The notes under the pieces were generated by a model. That model had not been told where the DNA came from. It worked only from the letters and a program-made list of their open reading frames with translations, and made no database searches. From Oscillospiraceae bacterium (lineage in GTDB: Bacteria; Bacillota; Clostridia; Oscillospirales; Oscillospiraceae), in the NCBI GenBank assembly GCA_015067945.1, contig SVLM01000001.1:62001-126000 (forward strand): 64,000 nt of DNA, given 5' to 3'. Position numbers and translations under genes: made by a program. Below are positions 9,517-18,904 of this stretch, piece by piece; the stretch's first letter is position 1, and the number at the start of each line of letters is the position of its first letter.

Positions 9517-10436
9517 GTGTCATCGGGTTTGATACCAGCAATTACACCACCTCCGTCGCTTGCTTCGACGGCAGGGATGGCGTGAATTGCTCCAAGCTGC
9601 TGCCTGTAAAGGAAGGCGAGCTTGGCCTGCGTCAATCCGACGCAGTATTTGCCCATATAAAAGGCCTGCCGGAGCTATCCGGCAGGCTGTTTTCCCATGT
9701 AAACAAGGCAACCATCACTGCAGTGGGTGTTTCTACCCACCCCAGAGCGGTACAAGGCAGCTATATGCCCTGCTTCATGGTCGGATATTCCCACGCAAAG
9801 CTCCTTTCAGATAGCCTGGGCGTGCCTCTTGTGGAGGTATCTCACCAACAGGGCCATGTGGCCGCATCCCTTTGGAGTGCCGGTCGCCTGGACTTGATGG
9901 ATACACCCCATTTGGCGTGGCACCTATCCGGCGGCACGACGGAGCTTTTGCTTGTAGAACCGGATGGCAGGAATGTCCGGTGCACCAGAATTGGCGGAAC
10001 AACTGATATCTCTGCCGGCCAACTCATCGATCGTACAGGTCAGTTGCTTGGTCTGCCGTTCCCCTCCGGAAAGCATCTGGATGCCTTGAGCCGCGAAGCG
10101 GTAGGGAAGACCCTCTTTAAGGTAAAATGCAACGGCTCAGAGTTTTCGCTGTCAGGCGTGCAGAACAAGGTGCAGCAGTTCTACCAAACCACCGGCGATG
10201 CCGCCGAAACTGCAGCCTACGCACTGCGATGCGTTGCCTATGCGGTCCATAAAGCAACAGAATATGCCCTGCTGGAATACCCGGGCCTGAGCGTGGTTTT
10301 TTCCGGTGGAGTTGCCTCCAATTCCATGCTCAGGGAGCTGACTGCAGATCTGCAGCCTGTTTTCTCCGAGCCCCAGTATTCTACGGATAATGCCATGGGT
10401 GTGGCCGTGCTGGCACACCGGATGACGGAGGAATGA
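9513..10436 (+). CDS. TsaD/Kae1-like (O-sialoglycoprotein endopeptidase family) paralog
   Basis: IGFDTSNYTTSVA and HQQGHVAASL motifs of the Kae1/TsaD ASKHA family. Confidence 0.8.
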   Translation: MSVIGFDTSNYTTSVACFDGRDGVNCSKLLPVKEGELGLRQSDAVFAHIKGLPELSGRLFSHVNKATITAVGVSTHPRAVQGSYMPCFMVGYSHAKLLSDSLGVPLVEVSHQQGHVAASLWSAGRLDLMDTPHLAWHLSGGTTELLLVEPDGRNVRCTRIGGTTDISAGQLIDRTGQLLGLPFPSGKHLDALSREAVGKTLFKVKCNGSEFSLSGVQNKVQQFYQTTGDAAETAAYALRCVAYAVHKATEYALLEYPGLSVVFSGGVASNSMLRELTADLQPVFSEPQYSTDNAMGVAVLAHRMTEE

Positions 10437-10437
10437 T

Positions 10438-11640
10438 ATGCAGCAGAAGATCATTTCCGTAACCCAAATCAATGAATATATCCGTGTCCAGATGGATGCG
10501 GATCCCTTGTTGGGCAACCTCTCCATCCGTGGCGAGATCAGTAACTATAAGATGTACCCCTCCGGTCACCACTACTTTACCCTGAAGGATGAAGGCGGTG
10601 CATTGCGATGCGTGCTGTTTAAGGGCAATGCGGTTCGTCTGCGTTTCCGCCCGGAGAACGGCATGAAGGTCATCGCCATGGGTAAGATCTCCGTCTTTCC
10701 CAGAGACGGTGCGTATCAGCTGTACTGCACCGCATTAACGCTGGATGGCGTCGGTGACCTCCATGTGGCCTTCGAACAATTGAAGGCCAAATTGGCCGCA
10801 CAAGGGTTGTTTGATCCGGCACACAAGAAGCCGATACCGAAATATCCCCAAACCATTGGCATCGTCACCAGCTCTGCCGGTGCGGCGGTTCACGATATGC
10901 TCCGCATTCTGCGAAAACGCTATCCGCTTTGCAAAGTGCTGCTTCTGCCGGTGCGGGTGCAGGGCGTTGAGGCACCACCGGAGATTGCAGGAGCAATCCG
11001 ATACGCCAACCATTACCGCCTGGCAGATCTGTTGATCGTCGGTCGCGGCGGTGGATCCATCGAGGATCTATGGGCATTTAACGATGAACGGGTGGCCTAT
11101 GCCATCTATGAATCTCAAATTCCCATCATTTCCGCAGTTGGACATGAGCCGGATGTGACCATTGCCGACTATGTTGCAGACCTCCGTGCGGCAACCCCGT
11201 CCAACGGTGCGGAATTGGCAGTACCGGATCAGGATGCTCTGCGGCAGACACTGGATGCCATGTCCGGTGCTATGGCCAGCAGCCTGAACCGGCAGGTGAA
11301 AGCTGCCCGGCAGCATTTGCAGGTCTTGTCGGCAAGCCCCGCCTTGCAAAGTCCCACCGGCTATCTGGATCAAAAACGCAAGAATCTGGAAATGCTGCAA
11401 AACCGTCTGCTATCTGCACAGATCCAAGGCACCGACCGAAAGAAACGCCGTTATGTGGAATTGGCAGCCAAGCTGGATGCCATGAGTCCCCTGAAGGTTT
11501 TGACCCGTGGCTATGCTATGGCACAGACCGAAACCGGCGATGTATTGAAATCCGTCACTCAGGTACAAGTGGGTGATGTTATAACCGTTCACCTCAGCGA
11601 CGGCAGCGTGGATGCTACCGTAGCCGAAAGGAAGGAGTGA
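10438..11640 (+). CDS. xseA: Exodeoxyribonuclease VII large subunit
   Basis: OB-fold (GEISNYKMYPSGHHYFTLKD) and IVGRGGGSIEDLWAFNDE...SAVGHEPDVTI. Confidence 0.95.
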   Translation: MQQKIISVTQINEYIRVQMDADPLLGNLSIRGEISNYKMYPSGHHYFTLKDEGGALRCVLFKGNAVRLRFRPENGMKVIAMGKISVFPRDGAYQLYCTALTLDGVGDLHVAFEQLKAKLAAQGLFDPAHKKPIPKYPQTIGIVTSSAGAAVHDMLRILRKRYPLCKVLLLPVRVQGVEAPPEIAGAIRYANHYRLADLLIVGRGGGSIEDLWAFNDERVAYAIYESQIPIISAVGHEPDVTIADYVADLRAATPSNGAELAVPDQDALRQTLDAMSGAMASSLNRQVKAARQHLQVLSASPALQSPTGYLDQKRKNLEMLQNRLLSAQIQGTDRKKRRYVELAAKLDAMSPLKVLTRGYAMAQTETGDVLKSVTQVQVGDVITVHLSDGSVDATVAERKE

Positions 11641-11644
11641 TCCC

Positions 11645-11884
11645 ATGAGCGAAACTACAATGACCTTTGAAGCCGCCATGCAGCGTCTGGAACAGATCGT
11701 CCGGGCTATGGAGCGTGGCGATGCACCCTTGGATGACAGCCTGAAGCTGTTCCAGGAGGGCACTGAGCTAGTTCGCACCTGTGCAAAGATGCTGGATGAT
11801 GCTCAGCTGCAGATCAAAAAAGTCATGACCGCTGCCGACGGCAGCCCCGTTACGGAGGACTTTGCAGATGAAGCAGATTCCTGA
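11645..11884 (+). CDS. xseB: Exodeoxyribonuclease VII small subunit
   Basis: FEAAMQRLEQIVRAMERGDAPLDDSLKLFQEG; follows xseA. Confidence 0.95.
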   Translation: MSETTMTFEAAMQRLEQIVRAMERGDAPLDDSLKLFQEGTELVRTCAKMLDDAQLQIKKVMTAADGSPVTEDFADEADS

Positions 11885-12746
11885 AAACCGTACTGCTGAG
11901 TATCGGGCCTATATTGAGTCGTACATGACTCGTTACTATGCCCGATTTCATGACGAACCCCAAAAGGCTCTGTTCGAGGCTATGGAGTATAGTCTGTTGG
12001 CTCCGGGTAAGCGTCTTCGTCCCGTGTTTGCATTTGAATTTTGCCGCATGTCCGGCGGAGCATGGGAAAAAGCTGCACCCTTTGCGGCGGCCGTGGAAAT
12101 GATCCATAACTATAGTCTGATCCATGATGATCTGCCCTGCATGGACAATGACGACTTCCGCCGCGGCAGACCCACCAATCATAAGGTCTACGGTGAAACG
12201 CTGGCCGTGCTTGCCGGTGACGCACTGCTGACCGATGCATTTGCCGTTGCCGCATCGGCGGATGTTCCCGGGAAGGACGTGGCATTTGCGATTCAGATCC
12301 TTTCTGAAAATGCCGGCTCCCTGGGCATGGTCGGCGGACAGGTGCTGGACACCATGAGTGAGGAGCGTACCCTGACAGAGCAGGAGGTTTTGGACATCCA
12401 GTCCCGCAAGACAGGGGCACTGATCAATGCCGCTTGCGTTTTGGGCGTTGTTGCTGCCGGTGGCAGTGAGGACCAAATCAAGGCCGCTGCCGGCTTTGCC
12501 GCGGCTCTGGGATTGGCCTTCCAGATCCGTGATGATATGCTGGATGTGATCGGCACCCAGGAGGAAATGGGCAAGGGCGTCGGCACCGATGCCAATAAGA
12601 ATACCTTTGTCCGGCTTTACGGTTTGGACAAATGTGCTGAGCTTGTTGATACTTACACCAAAACTGCCTTGGATTGCCTCTCGGCCTTTACGGATACCGA
12701 ATATATGCGTGAACTGGCTTTGAGCCTGATCAACAGAACCGTATAA
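11868..12746 (+). CDS. ispA: Polyprenyl (farnesyl) diphosphate synthase
   Basis: DDLPCMDNDDFRRGRPT (FARM) and DDMLD (SARM). Confidence 0.93.
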   Translation: MKQIPENRTAEYRAYIESYMTRYYARFHDEPQKALFEAMEYSLLAPGKRLRPVFAFEFCRMSGGAWEKAAPFAAAVEMIHNYSLIHDDLPCMDNDDFRRGRPTNHKVYGETLAVLAGDALLTDAFAVAASADVPGKDVAFAIQILSENAGSLGMVGGQVLDTMSEERTLTEQEVLDIQSRKTGALINAACVLGVVAAGGSEDQIKAAAGFAAALGLAFQIRDDMLDVIGTQEEMGKGVGTDANKNTFVRLYGLDKCAELVDTYTKTALDCLSAFTDTEYMRELALSLINRTV

Positions 12747-12776
12747 AAAACTGCCGCTCATCCGAGCGGCAGTTTT
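12747..12776. terminator. Bidirectional terminator between convergent ispA and gltX
   Basis: aaaactgccgctc-atcc-gagcggcagtttt. Confidence 0.85.
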
Positions 12777-12783
12777 CGTAGTC

Positions 12784-14427
12784 TTACAGCGTATCAATCA
12801 CAGCCTGAATTCTTTCCACAGACCGTTCCTTGCCCAAAATCTGCATCACAGTGTAAAGATCCGGGGAGTTGGTCTGACCGGTAACCGCCTGACGGATAAA
12901 GGTAGAAACATCCGCCACAGTACCGGGGAAGGCAGTCGGATCGGCCTTGTATGCCTTCATATCGGTGGTGAAGCCGATTTCTTCGGTGATGGCCTTAACC
13001 TTGTCAAACCATGCGGCAGAATCATCCGCAGGATCGTAAACTGTCAGGAATTTCTCCAAAACCGATTTGATCACTTCGTTTTCAAACCGATCGTCAAATA
13101 CGGGCAGCTCCAGATAATCGTCGTAGAAGAAACCCATGTAAGGCTTGGCATCCTTCCAGACCGCCAGATCCTTTCTCGGCTTCTTGCCGCCACGGCCGAT
13201 GGCCAGAATGGAAACAGCGAAGTCCTTGTCTGCAACCAGCTTTTCGGCAAAATCAGGATCAAACTCCTTGGCCCACTCGGTCAGCAACTCGTAGACCTCT
13301 TCTGCACCCATCTTGGAGATAACATTCTTGGAAACGTCCACCAGCTTTGCATAGTCAAAAAGGCTGCCGGCAGGATTCAGCTTCTTGGGGCTAAACTTAA
13401 ATTCGTCGGTGTGGGCATCAGGATTGGCTCGCCGCCAGTCCTCAAAATTGGAGTTCAGAATGGTCATGATGTACTCATAGACCGCCTTAACCGGGAAGCC
13501 TTCGGCCTTGTAGAAGGTCAGAGCCAGCTCCGGATCCTTCCGCTTGCTCAGCTTACGCTTGGAGGTGCCGTCCATCTTCATCAGCGGTCCGATGTGGACA
13601 TACTTGGGCAGCTTGAAGCCCAGAGCCTTGAACAGCTGAATATGGAAGGGCAGGGTGGGAAGCCACTCATCACCGCGGACAACGTGGGTGGTACGCATCA
13701 GATGATCGTCCACCGCATGGGCGAAGTGATAGGTGGGGATACCGTCGGACTTCAGCAGCACATGGTCAACATTATTCTCGGTAATGGTTAGCTTGCCCTT
13801 GACCAGATCATCAAACTTAAACTGATTCTCAACACTGCCGGTGGACTTAAAACGCAGCACCCAGGGGTTGCCTGCGTTCAGCTGTGCCTGAATCTCCTCC
13901 ATGGAGCGGTCACGCCACATGGCATACTGGCCGTAGTAACCGGTGGTTTCTTTGTTGGCCTCCTGCTTTTCGCGCATGGCAGACAGTTCCTGCTCCGTGC
14001 AGAAGCAGGGATAAGCCTGACCCTCGGAAACCAGCTTTTTTGCATATACATGATAAATTCCGGCTCTCTGCCGCTGACGGTAGGGGCCGTAGTTGCCGCT
14101 GTCGCCATCATGGGTTGCACCCTCGTCGAAGGCAATGCCGTAGTGTTTCAGTGTGTCGATCAGTACCTCCACAGCACCGGGTACCTCACGCTTGGCGTCG
14201 GTATCTTCAACACGGAGGAAAAGCACGCCACCGCTTTGGTGAGCCATTCTTTCAGAAGTCAGACCCTGTACCAGATTGCCAAGATGGACGAAGCCGGTAG
14301 GGGAAGGGGCCATACGCGTGATAACCGCACCCTCCGGGGCATTTCTCAGGGGGAATTTCTCCTCCAGCATCTCCGGTGTGTCGGTCACATTAGGAAACAG
14401 CAATTGGGCTAAAGCTTGATAGTCCAT
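12784..14427 (-). CDS. gltX: Glutamate--tRNA ligase
   Basis: APSPTGFVHLGNL (HIGH-type) and KRKLSKRKDPE (KMSKS-type); start at MDYQALAQ; the track's longer ORF is an upstream read-through. Confidence 0.9.
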   Translation of the reverse strand: MDYQALAQLLFPNVTDTPEMLEEKFPLRNAPEGAVITRMAPSPTGFVHLGNLVQGLTSERMAHQSGGVLFLRVEDTDAKREVPGAVEVLIDTLKHYGIAFDEGATHDGDSGNYGPYRQRQRAGIYHVYAKKLVSEGQAYPCFCTEQELSAMREKQEANKETTGYYGQYAMWRDRSMEEIQAQLNAGNPWVLRFKSTGSVENQFKFDDLVKGKLTITENNVDHVLLKSDGIPTYHFAHAVDDHLMRTTHVVRGDEWLPTLPFHIQLFKALGFKLPKYVHIGPLMKMDGTSKRKLSKRKDPELALTFYKAEGFPVKAVYEYIMTILNSNFEDWRRANPDAHTDEFKFSPKKLNPAGSLFDYAKLVDVSKNVISKMGAEEVYELLTEWAKEFDPDFAEKLVADKDFAVSILAIGRGGKKPRKDLAVWKDAKPYMGFFYDDYLELPVFDDRFENEVIKSVLEKFLTVYDPADDSAAWFDKVKAITEEIGFTTDMKAYKADPTAFPGTVADVSTFIRQAVTGQTNSPDLYTVMQILGKERSVERIQAVIDTL

Positions 14428-14568
14428 AATTTCTACCTCTTTCGTAGCATTTTCTGGCTGGATTATAACACAGCATTTGAAAGAAATCAATAAACCCAAG
14501 CGATAATTTACCCTTGCGGAAAGGAAATAACTGTGATAATATAGCCTTTGTAATTCAAGGAAAGAAGC

Positions 14569-15606
14569 GTGAAACCAATGAGTGAGGAAATTTTGGAGCA
14601 AGTTCAGCCGAAAAAGAGGATGCTCTCCGGTATTAAACCCTCCGGCGATCTGACCCTGGGCTCCTATCTGGGTGCCGTTAAGAATTGGGCAGAGCGTGCC
14701 GAACAGTATGATTGCTTTTATTTTATGGCGGATCTTCATGCCATCACTGTCCGGCAGAATCCGGCGGATCTGCGTCGGCGTACCCTGGAGCAGCTGGCTC
14801 AGTATATCGCCTGCGGCCTTGACCCGGAGAAAAATACCCTGTTCATTCAGAGCCACGTCCACCAGCATGCAGAGCTTGGCTGGATTCTGGACTGCTATTC
14901 CATGTTCGGCGAGCTGAGCCGTATGACCCAGTTCAAGGATAAGTCTGCCAAGAATGCGGATAATATCAATGCGGGACTGTTTACTTACCCCAGCCTGATG
15001 GCCGGCGATATTCTGCTGTACCAGCCGGATCTTGTGCCCGTGGGCGAGGATCAGAAACAGCATGTGGAGCTGACCCATGTTATTGCACGCCGTTTCAACG
15101 GCATTTATGGCGATGTGTTCAAGATTCCCGAGCCCTTTGTTCCCAAGGTCGGTGCAAGAATTATGAGCCTGACCAATCCTCTGGCAAAGATGTCCAAGTC
15201 CGAGAACGAGGATACCGGCCGTGTCCTGCTGATGGATGCCCCCGAGGTTATCATGAAGCAATTTAAGCGTGCCATCACCGATTCCGATACAGAAAACTGT
15301 GTCCGCTATGACAAGGAGAATAAGCCCGGCGTTGCAAACCTCATGACCATCTACTCCGCTGTCACGGGCAAGACCTATGAGGAAATCGAAAATGAGTTCA
15401 TCGGCTGTGGCTACGGCAAGTTTAAGCCCGTTGTTGGCGAAGCGGTGGTGGAACACCTCCGGCCTATCCGGGAGGAGTCTGCCCGACTGATGAAGGATAA
15501 GGCATATCTGGAGAGCGTCTACCGTGACGGTGCCCAGAAGGCTTCCTACGTAGCCGAAAAGACCCTGCGTAAGGTCTATAAGAAGGTCGGCTTTGTAGCC
15601 AAGTAA
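14569..15606 (+). CDS. trpS: Tryptophan--tRNA ligase
   Basis: SGIKPSGDLTLGSYLGA and KMSKS (LAKMSKSEN); start GTG 14569 or ATG 14578. Confidence 0.94.
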   Translation: MKPMSEEILEQVQPKKRMLSGIKPSGDLTLGSYLGAVKNWAERAEQYDCFYFMADLHAITVRQNPADLRRRTLEQLAQYIACGLDPEKNTLFIQSHVHQHAELGWILDCYSMFGELSRMTQFKDKSAKNADNINAGLFTYPSLMAGDILLYQPDLVPVGEDQKQHVELTHVIARRFNGIYGDVFKIPEPFVPKVGARIMSLTNPLAKMSKSENEDTGRVLLMDAPEVIMKQFKRAITDSDTENCVRYDKENKPGVANLMTIYSAVTGKTYEEIENEFIGCGYGKFKPVVGEAVVEHLRPIREESARLMKDKAYLESVYRDGAQKASYVAEKTLRKVYKKVGFVAK

Positions 15607-15616
15607 AGTAAATAAT

Positions 15617-15646
15617 AAAGGACGCGTTGCAAAACGCGTCCTTTAT
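15617..15646. terminator. Terminator between trpS and the XRE gene
   Basis: aaaggacgcgtt-gcaa-aacgcgtccttt. Confidence 0.8.
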
Positions 15647-15870
15647 GCATCTAAAATTTCCTCATAGCTTGCCTTTAATATGGTTTTGATTAGAATCAGC
15701 TCGTCTGGATACAGATGACGTTGACCAACCTCAATTTTTGCGATCGCACTTCGCGTGATATCACAGCCCTCAATCTGCAGTTTTGCTGACAGGTTTTCCT
15801 GGGTCATTCCTTTCTTTTCCCGTAAAATTCGAATATTTCGCCCGATTCTCTTTTCAATATCCTGATTCAT
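15643..15870 (-). CDS. XRE-family HTH transcriptional regulator
   Basis: IGRNIRILREKKGMTQENLSAKLQIEGCDITRSAIAKIEVGQR; start at MNQD (track ORF extends to 15918). Confidence 0.85.
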   Translation of the reverse strand: MNQDIEKRIGRNIRILREKKGMTQENLSAKLQIEGCDITRSAIAKIEVGQRHLYPDELILIKTILKASYEEILDA

Positions 15871-15942
15871 AGATGTCATTCCTTTGCACTTATTCGAGAA
15901 CAAAATGCTTGACATCATTATATTTGGTTGTTATGATAACTA

Positions 15943-15960
15943 TGCACCTATATAGGTGCA
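15943..15960. promoter_or_regulatory. Perfect 18-bp palindrome, candidate operator, preceded by a TTGACA-N17-TATGAT promoter
   Basis: TGCACCTATATAGGTGCA lies about 6 bp after the TATGAT hexamer. Confidence 0.65.
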
Positions 15961-15986
15961 AAAGTAAATTTATAGGAGAGAATACT

Positions 15987-16475
15987 ATTTTTTGCACAAA
16001 TTGCGGTAAACAAATGAACCCTAACAGTAAGTTTTGCAACTTCTGTGGCCATAAATTGGATGACACAGAGACTGTTGTTGCCCAAGTTCCTACACATTCA
16101 GTGACACCGGCGTATTCGGTATCGCCTGTGTATTCAGTATCACCGGCTGCTGGAAGAAGAATCAGCAAATCCTATGTTGTTTCAATTATCGGTGCCATCG
16201 TGTCTTTTATTATCAGAATTGCAGGACAGGACACCTTCTATACGGCAAATGACTTCTTTCGTAATAAGAAATTTGTCGGTTTGGATGCGGATGTTAAGCC
16301 TCTCCTTACGCTGATACCTGCACTGGTGGGCATTATCGTATCATTACTGATTGTTTCTGATGAAGCACGGGATGCCCGAAGAAAGGGTATTGCATTTTTT
16401 GTAAACGCAATTTTCGTCATTCTTTCACTCCTGTGTATCTGGTACGACTTGCCCTCTGAGATTATTGCACTGTAA
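15987..16475 (+). CDS. Zinc-ribbon domain membrane protein
   Basis: FCTNCGKQMNPNSKFCNFCGHKLD zinc ribbon, repeat linker, TM segments; ATT proposed as start (see findings). Confidence 0.65.
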   Translation: MFCTNCGKQMNPNSKFCNFCGHKLDDTETVVAQVPTHSVTPAYSVSPVYSVSPAAGRRISKSYVVSIIGAIVSFIIRIAGQDTFYTANDFFRNKKFVGLDADVKPLLTLIPALVGIIVSLLIVSDEARDARRKGIAFFVNAIFVILSLLCIWYDLPSEIIAL

Positions 16476-16562
16476 TTATTCGAAGAAACTTATGTAAACC
16501 CTTGACATGGATTCTCCAATAAGTTACAATAAATTACAAATATATACAGATTGGAGAATCCT

Positions 16563-17786
16563 ATGTTACATAAGAAATTTTTGCTGCCGCTCATATGCTG
16601 TGCGATATGTGTCATACTGCTGTGCATTGTATTTCCACCGGCACAAGCGGCCTCTTCCTCGGAAATTCGTGAGCAGATCAATGCCATGGAGCAGGAACAG
16701 GAAAACCTTCGCCATGAAATGGAAAAGCTGGAGAGCCAAATTCAGCAAAATACCGATGAACTGATGGCCCTTGTTGCCAATAAGGCTGCCATAGACCAAC
16801 AGATCAATGTACTGCATAAGCAGATTTCCGTCAGCAATGATCAGATTGCGGCGTATGCACTGCTGATGGCGGACAAGGAATTGGAGTTGGAGAAAGCGGA
16901 GCAATATCTTGCTGAACTGAATGCCGCCTACAAAGCACGTGTTCGTGCTATGGAAGAGGAAGGCCAGTATTCCTTTTGGCAGGTTCTCTTTGAATCAAGA
17001 AGCTTGTCTGATTTTCTGGATCGATTGAATATCATCGAGGAAATTGCTCGTTCGGATACCAAGCGGTTGAAGCAGCTGCAGTTTACCGCCAATCTTGTTG
17101 CACAGGCAAGGGAAGAGCTGACCGTCGAAAAGCAGGCACTGGAAGCTGCTCGTTTGCAGCTGACAGCGGATCAACTGTCCCTTCAATTAAAATCAGAACA
17201 AGCAACAACCATTGTTGCGGAACTGATGGACAAGGGGCTGGAGTATGAACTGTTACTGGATCAAGCGGAGCGGGACGAGCAGGCACTTATGGAGGAGCTC
17301 GCCAAGCTGGAAGATGACTTTGACGATGCGGTATATCAGGAGTGGCTTGCGACTTATGTGCCGCCCACCACAGCACCGGCAACCCCGCCCGTCAGCGACA
17401 GCGGCTGGCTTACGCCGGTAACAAATTACCGTCTATCCAGTCCTTTCGGTATGCGTCCGCACCCCATTCTGGGCTACGACCGTATGCACAACGGTATCGA
17501 TATGGCCTGCCCGGCCTGGACACCCATCTATGCTACCCGCGGCGGCAAGGTGACGATTGCAAAGTATTCAGATTCTGCTGGCAACTACGTTCAGATCAGC
17601 CACGGTGACGGCTATGCATCTGTCTATATGCATATGATTCAGTATGTGGTTTCTTACGGTGACTATGTGGCTCAAGGCCAGTTGATAGGCTATGTGGGAA
17701 ACACTGGTCTATCCAAGGGTAACCACCTGCACTTCGGCATTTCCTATAACGGAACATATGTCAATCCTATGGAATATATTGGATAA
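16563..17786 (+). CDS. Murein hydrolase activator-type M23 (LytM) peptidase with N-terminal coiled coil
   Basis: Signal peptide, long coiled coil, HNGIDMACPAWTPIYATRGG ... GNHLHFGI. Confidence 0.92.
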   Translation: MLHKKFLLPLICCAICVILLCIVFPPAQAASSSEIREQINAMEQEQENLRHEMEKLESQIQQNTDELMALVANKAAIDQQINVLHKQISVSNDQIAAYALLMADKELELEKAEQYLAELNAAYKARVRAMEEEGQYSFWQVLFESRSLSDFLDRLNIIEEIARSDTKRLKQLQFTANLVAQAREELTVEKQALEAARLQLTADQLSLQLKSEQATTIVAELMDKGLEYELLLDQAERDEQALMEELAKLEDDFDDAVYQEWLATYVPPTTAPATPPVSDSGWLTPVTNYRLSSPFGMRPHPILGYDRMHNGIDMACPAWTPIYATRGGKVTIAKYSDSAGNYVQISHGDGYASVYMHMIQYVVSYGDYVAQGQLIGYVGNTGLSKGNHLHFGISYNGTYVNPMEYIG

Positions 17787-17788
17787 AG

Positions 17789-17816
17789 AACACAGGGCAT
17801 TTTGCCCTGTGTTTTT
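17789..17816 (+). terminator. Terminator after the M23 peptidase
   Basis: aacacagggca-ttt-tgccctgtgtt-ttt. Confidence 0.8.
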
Positions 17817-17850
17817 ATGTAGGGACCGGCGTCTGCGACGGTCCTGATTG

Positions 17851-18165
17851 TTACATAAATAAGTAAAGTGCCAGTGTTAGCAGAGCGGAATTTTTCTCTT
17901 CCTGGCAATCTGCAGACATAAGTAACAGCAACACGATAATCAGTAAATCTCCCGTGTCCAGATCCTTCGGAATTAGTCGACGAAGAAAATCTCCGGCCTT
18001 GAACGATGGTGGTGGCATATGCTTAGGCTCCTCGCTGTGTGTCGATTCAGGGCAGGGAGCTGCTTCTGACTTTTCCTGTGCCTGCTGCCGTCGCTGTGAC
18101 ACACCGGAATTTACCGGACTTCGCCGGTGAGAGCCATCCGGCTGCGGGATATAACGGTTGTACAT
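17851..18165 (-). CDS. Hypothetical protein (104 aa) with hydrophobic C-terminus
   Basis: Start MYNRYIPQPDGSH; operon-like with two upstream minus-strand genes. Confidence 0.6.
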   Translation of the reverse strand: MYNRYIPQPDGSHRRSPVNSGVSQRRQQAQEKSEAAPCPESTHSEEPKHMPPPSFKAGDFLRRLIPKDLDTGDLLIIVLLLLMSADCQEEKNSALLTLALYLFM

Positions 18166-18169
18166 ATCG

Positions 18170-18544
18170 TCACCTGCCTGGAAGAAATATGGATCCGGCA
18201 CCGCCCAACGCAGTGGTTGCGATCCCGGCGATCTTGGCTGCACGCATGGCTTTTTCCAGCTTTATAATTCTATGCTCACTTAGGTATGGCCGCAGAGCCT
18301 TCAGCAGGTTCTGCTGATTCCGGTCGATTCCGGATTGCTGTGCGATTCCGATCATTTTCTGAATCGTGCCGGGATCGATACCGCCAAGCATCCCCTGCAA
18401 CGGTGTGCTTGATGGCATAGAAGCCGGCTCGTTGACCGGCTCCGGTTCCTCTTTTCCACCCAATGCCTGAGCCATATTCATGATCTGCGACATCATTTCC
18501 GGGTTGGCCAGTATGGAGTTTAACTTCTGTTCCATTTCATCCAT
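18170..18544 (-). CDS. Hypothetical protein (124 aa)
   Basis: MDEMEQKLNSILANPEMMSQIMNMAQ; overlaps the neighbouring gene start. Confidence 0.65.
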   Translation of the reverse strand: MDEMEQKLNSILANPEMMSQIMNMAQALGGKEEPEPVNEPASMPSSTPLQGMLGGIDPGTIQKMIGIAQQSGIDRNQQNLLKALRPYLSEHRIIKLEKAMRAAKIAGIATTALGGAGSIFLPGR

Positions 18545-18770
18545 TTTGTTTGCCTCTTAATTGTTTCAGCAGTGCCATTGCCTGCGGAGAATTCATCATG
18601 GATGCCATTGCTTTTTTAGCCATGGTGTAATCACCGGCTGCAGCTCGGTCCATCGCAACCTGCAGCTGATCACCATGGGTCTGCTGCAATAATGTGAACA
18701 GCTGCATACCGGCATCACTCTCAGCAATTTTTTTGATTTGCTCAGCGGTAAAATCGGGCAATCGTTCCAT
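18537..18770 (-). CDS. Hypothetical protein (77 aa)
   Basis: MERLPDFTAEQIKKIAESDAGMQLFTLLQQ; 8-bp overlap with the next gene. Confidence 0.65.
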   Translation of the reverse strand: MERLPDFTAEQIKKIAESDAGMQLFTLLQQTHGDQLQVAMDRAAAGDYTMAKKAMASMMNSPQAMALLKQLRGKQNG

Positions 18771-18904
18771 AAACCAACGCCTCCCATTCAGTTTCTTGCC
18801 TGCTTAACAATACTATATGCACAGAAATAAAAAATGTGCCCATCGGTGTGGAAATTTCCGAATCTATGTGATATAATAATCAAAAATACAAAGCAGGTGA
18901 TGGT

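Noticed and set aside
14428-14568. T-box or riboswitch leader between gltX and trpS
   Set aside because: The 140-bp divergent gap is too short and lacks T-box sequence and a terminator.
14428-15456. N-terminal extension of the gltX ORF antisense to trpS
   Set aside because: No GluRS homology upstream of MDYQALAQ; trpS is clear on the opposite strand.
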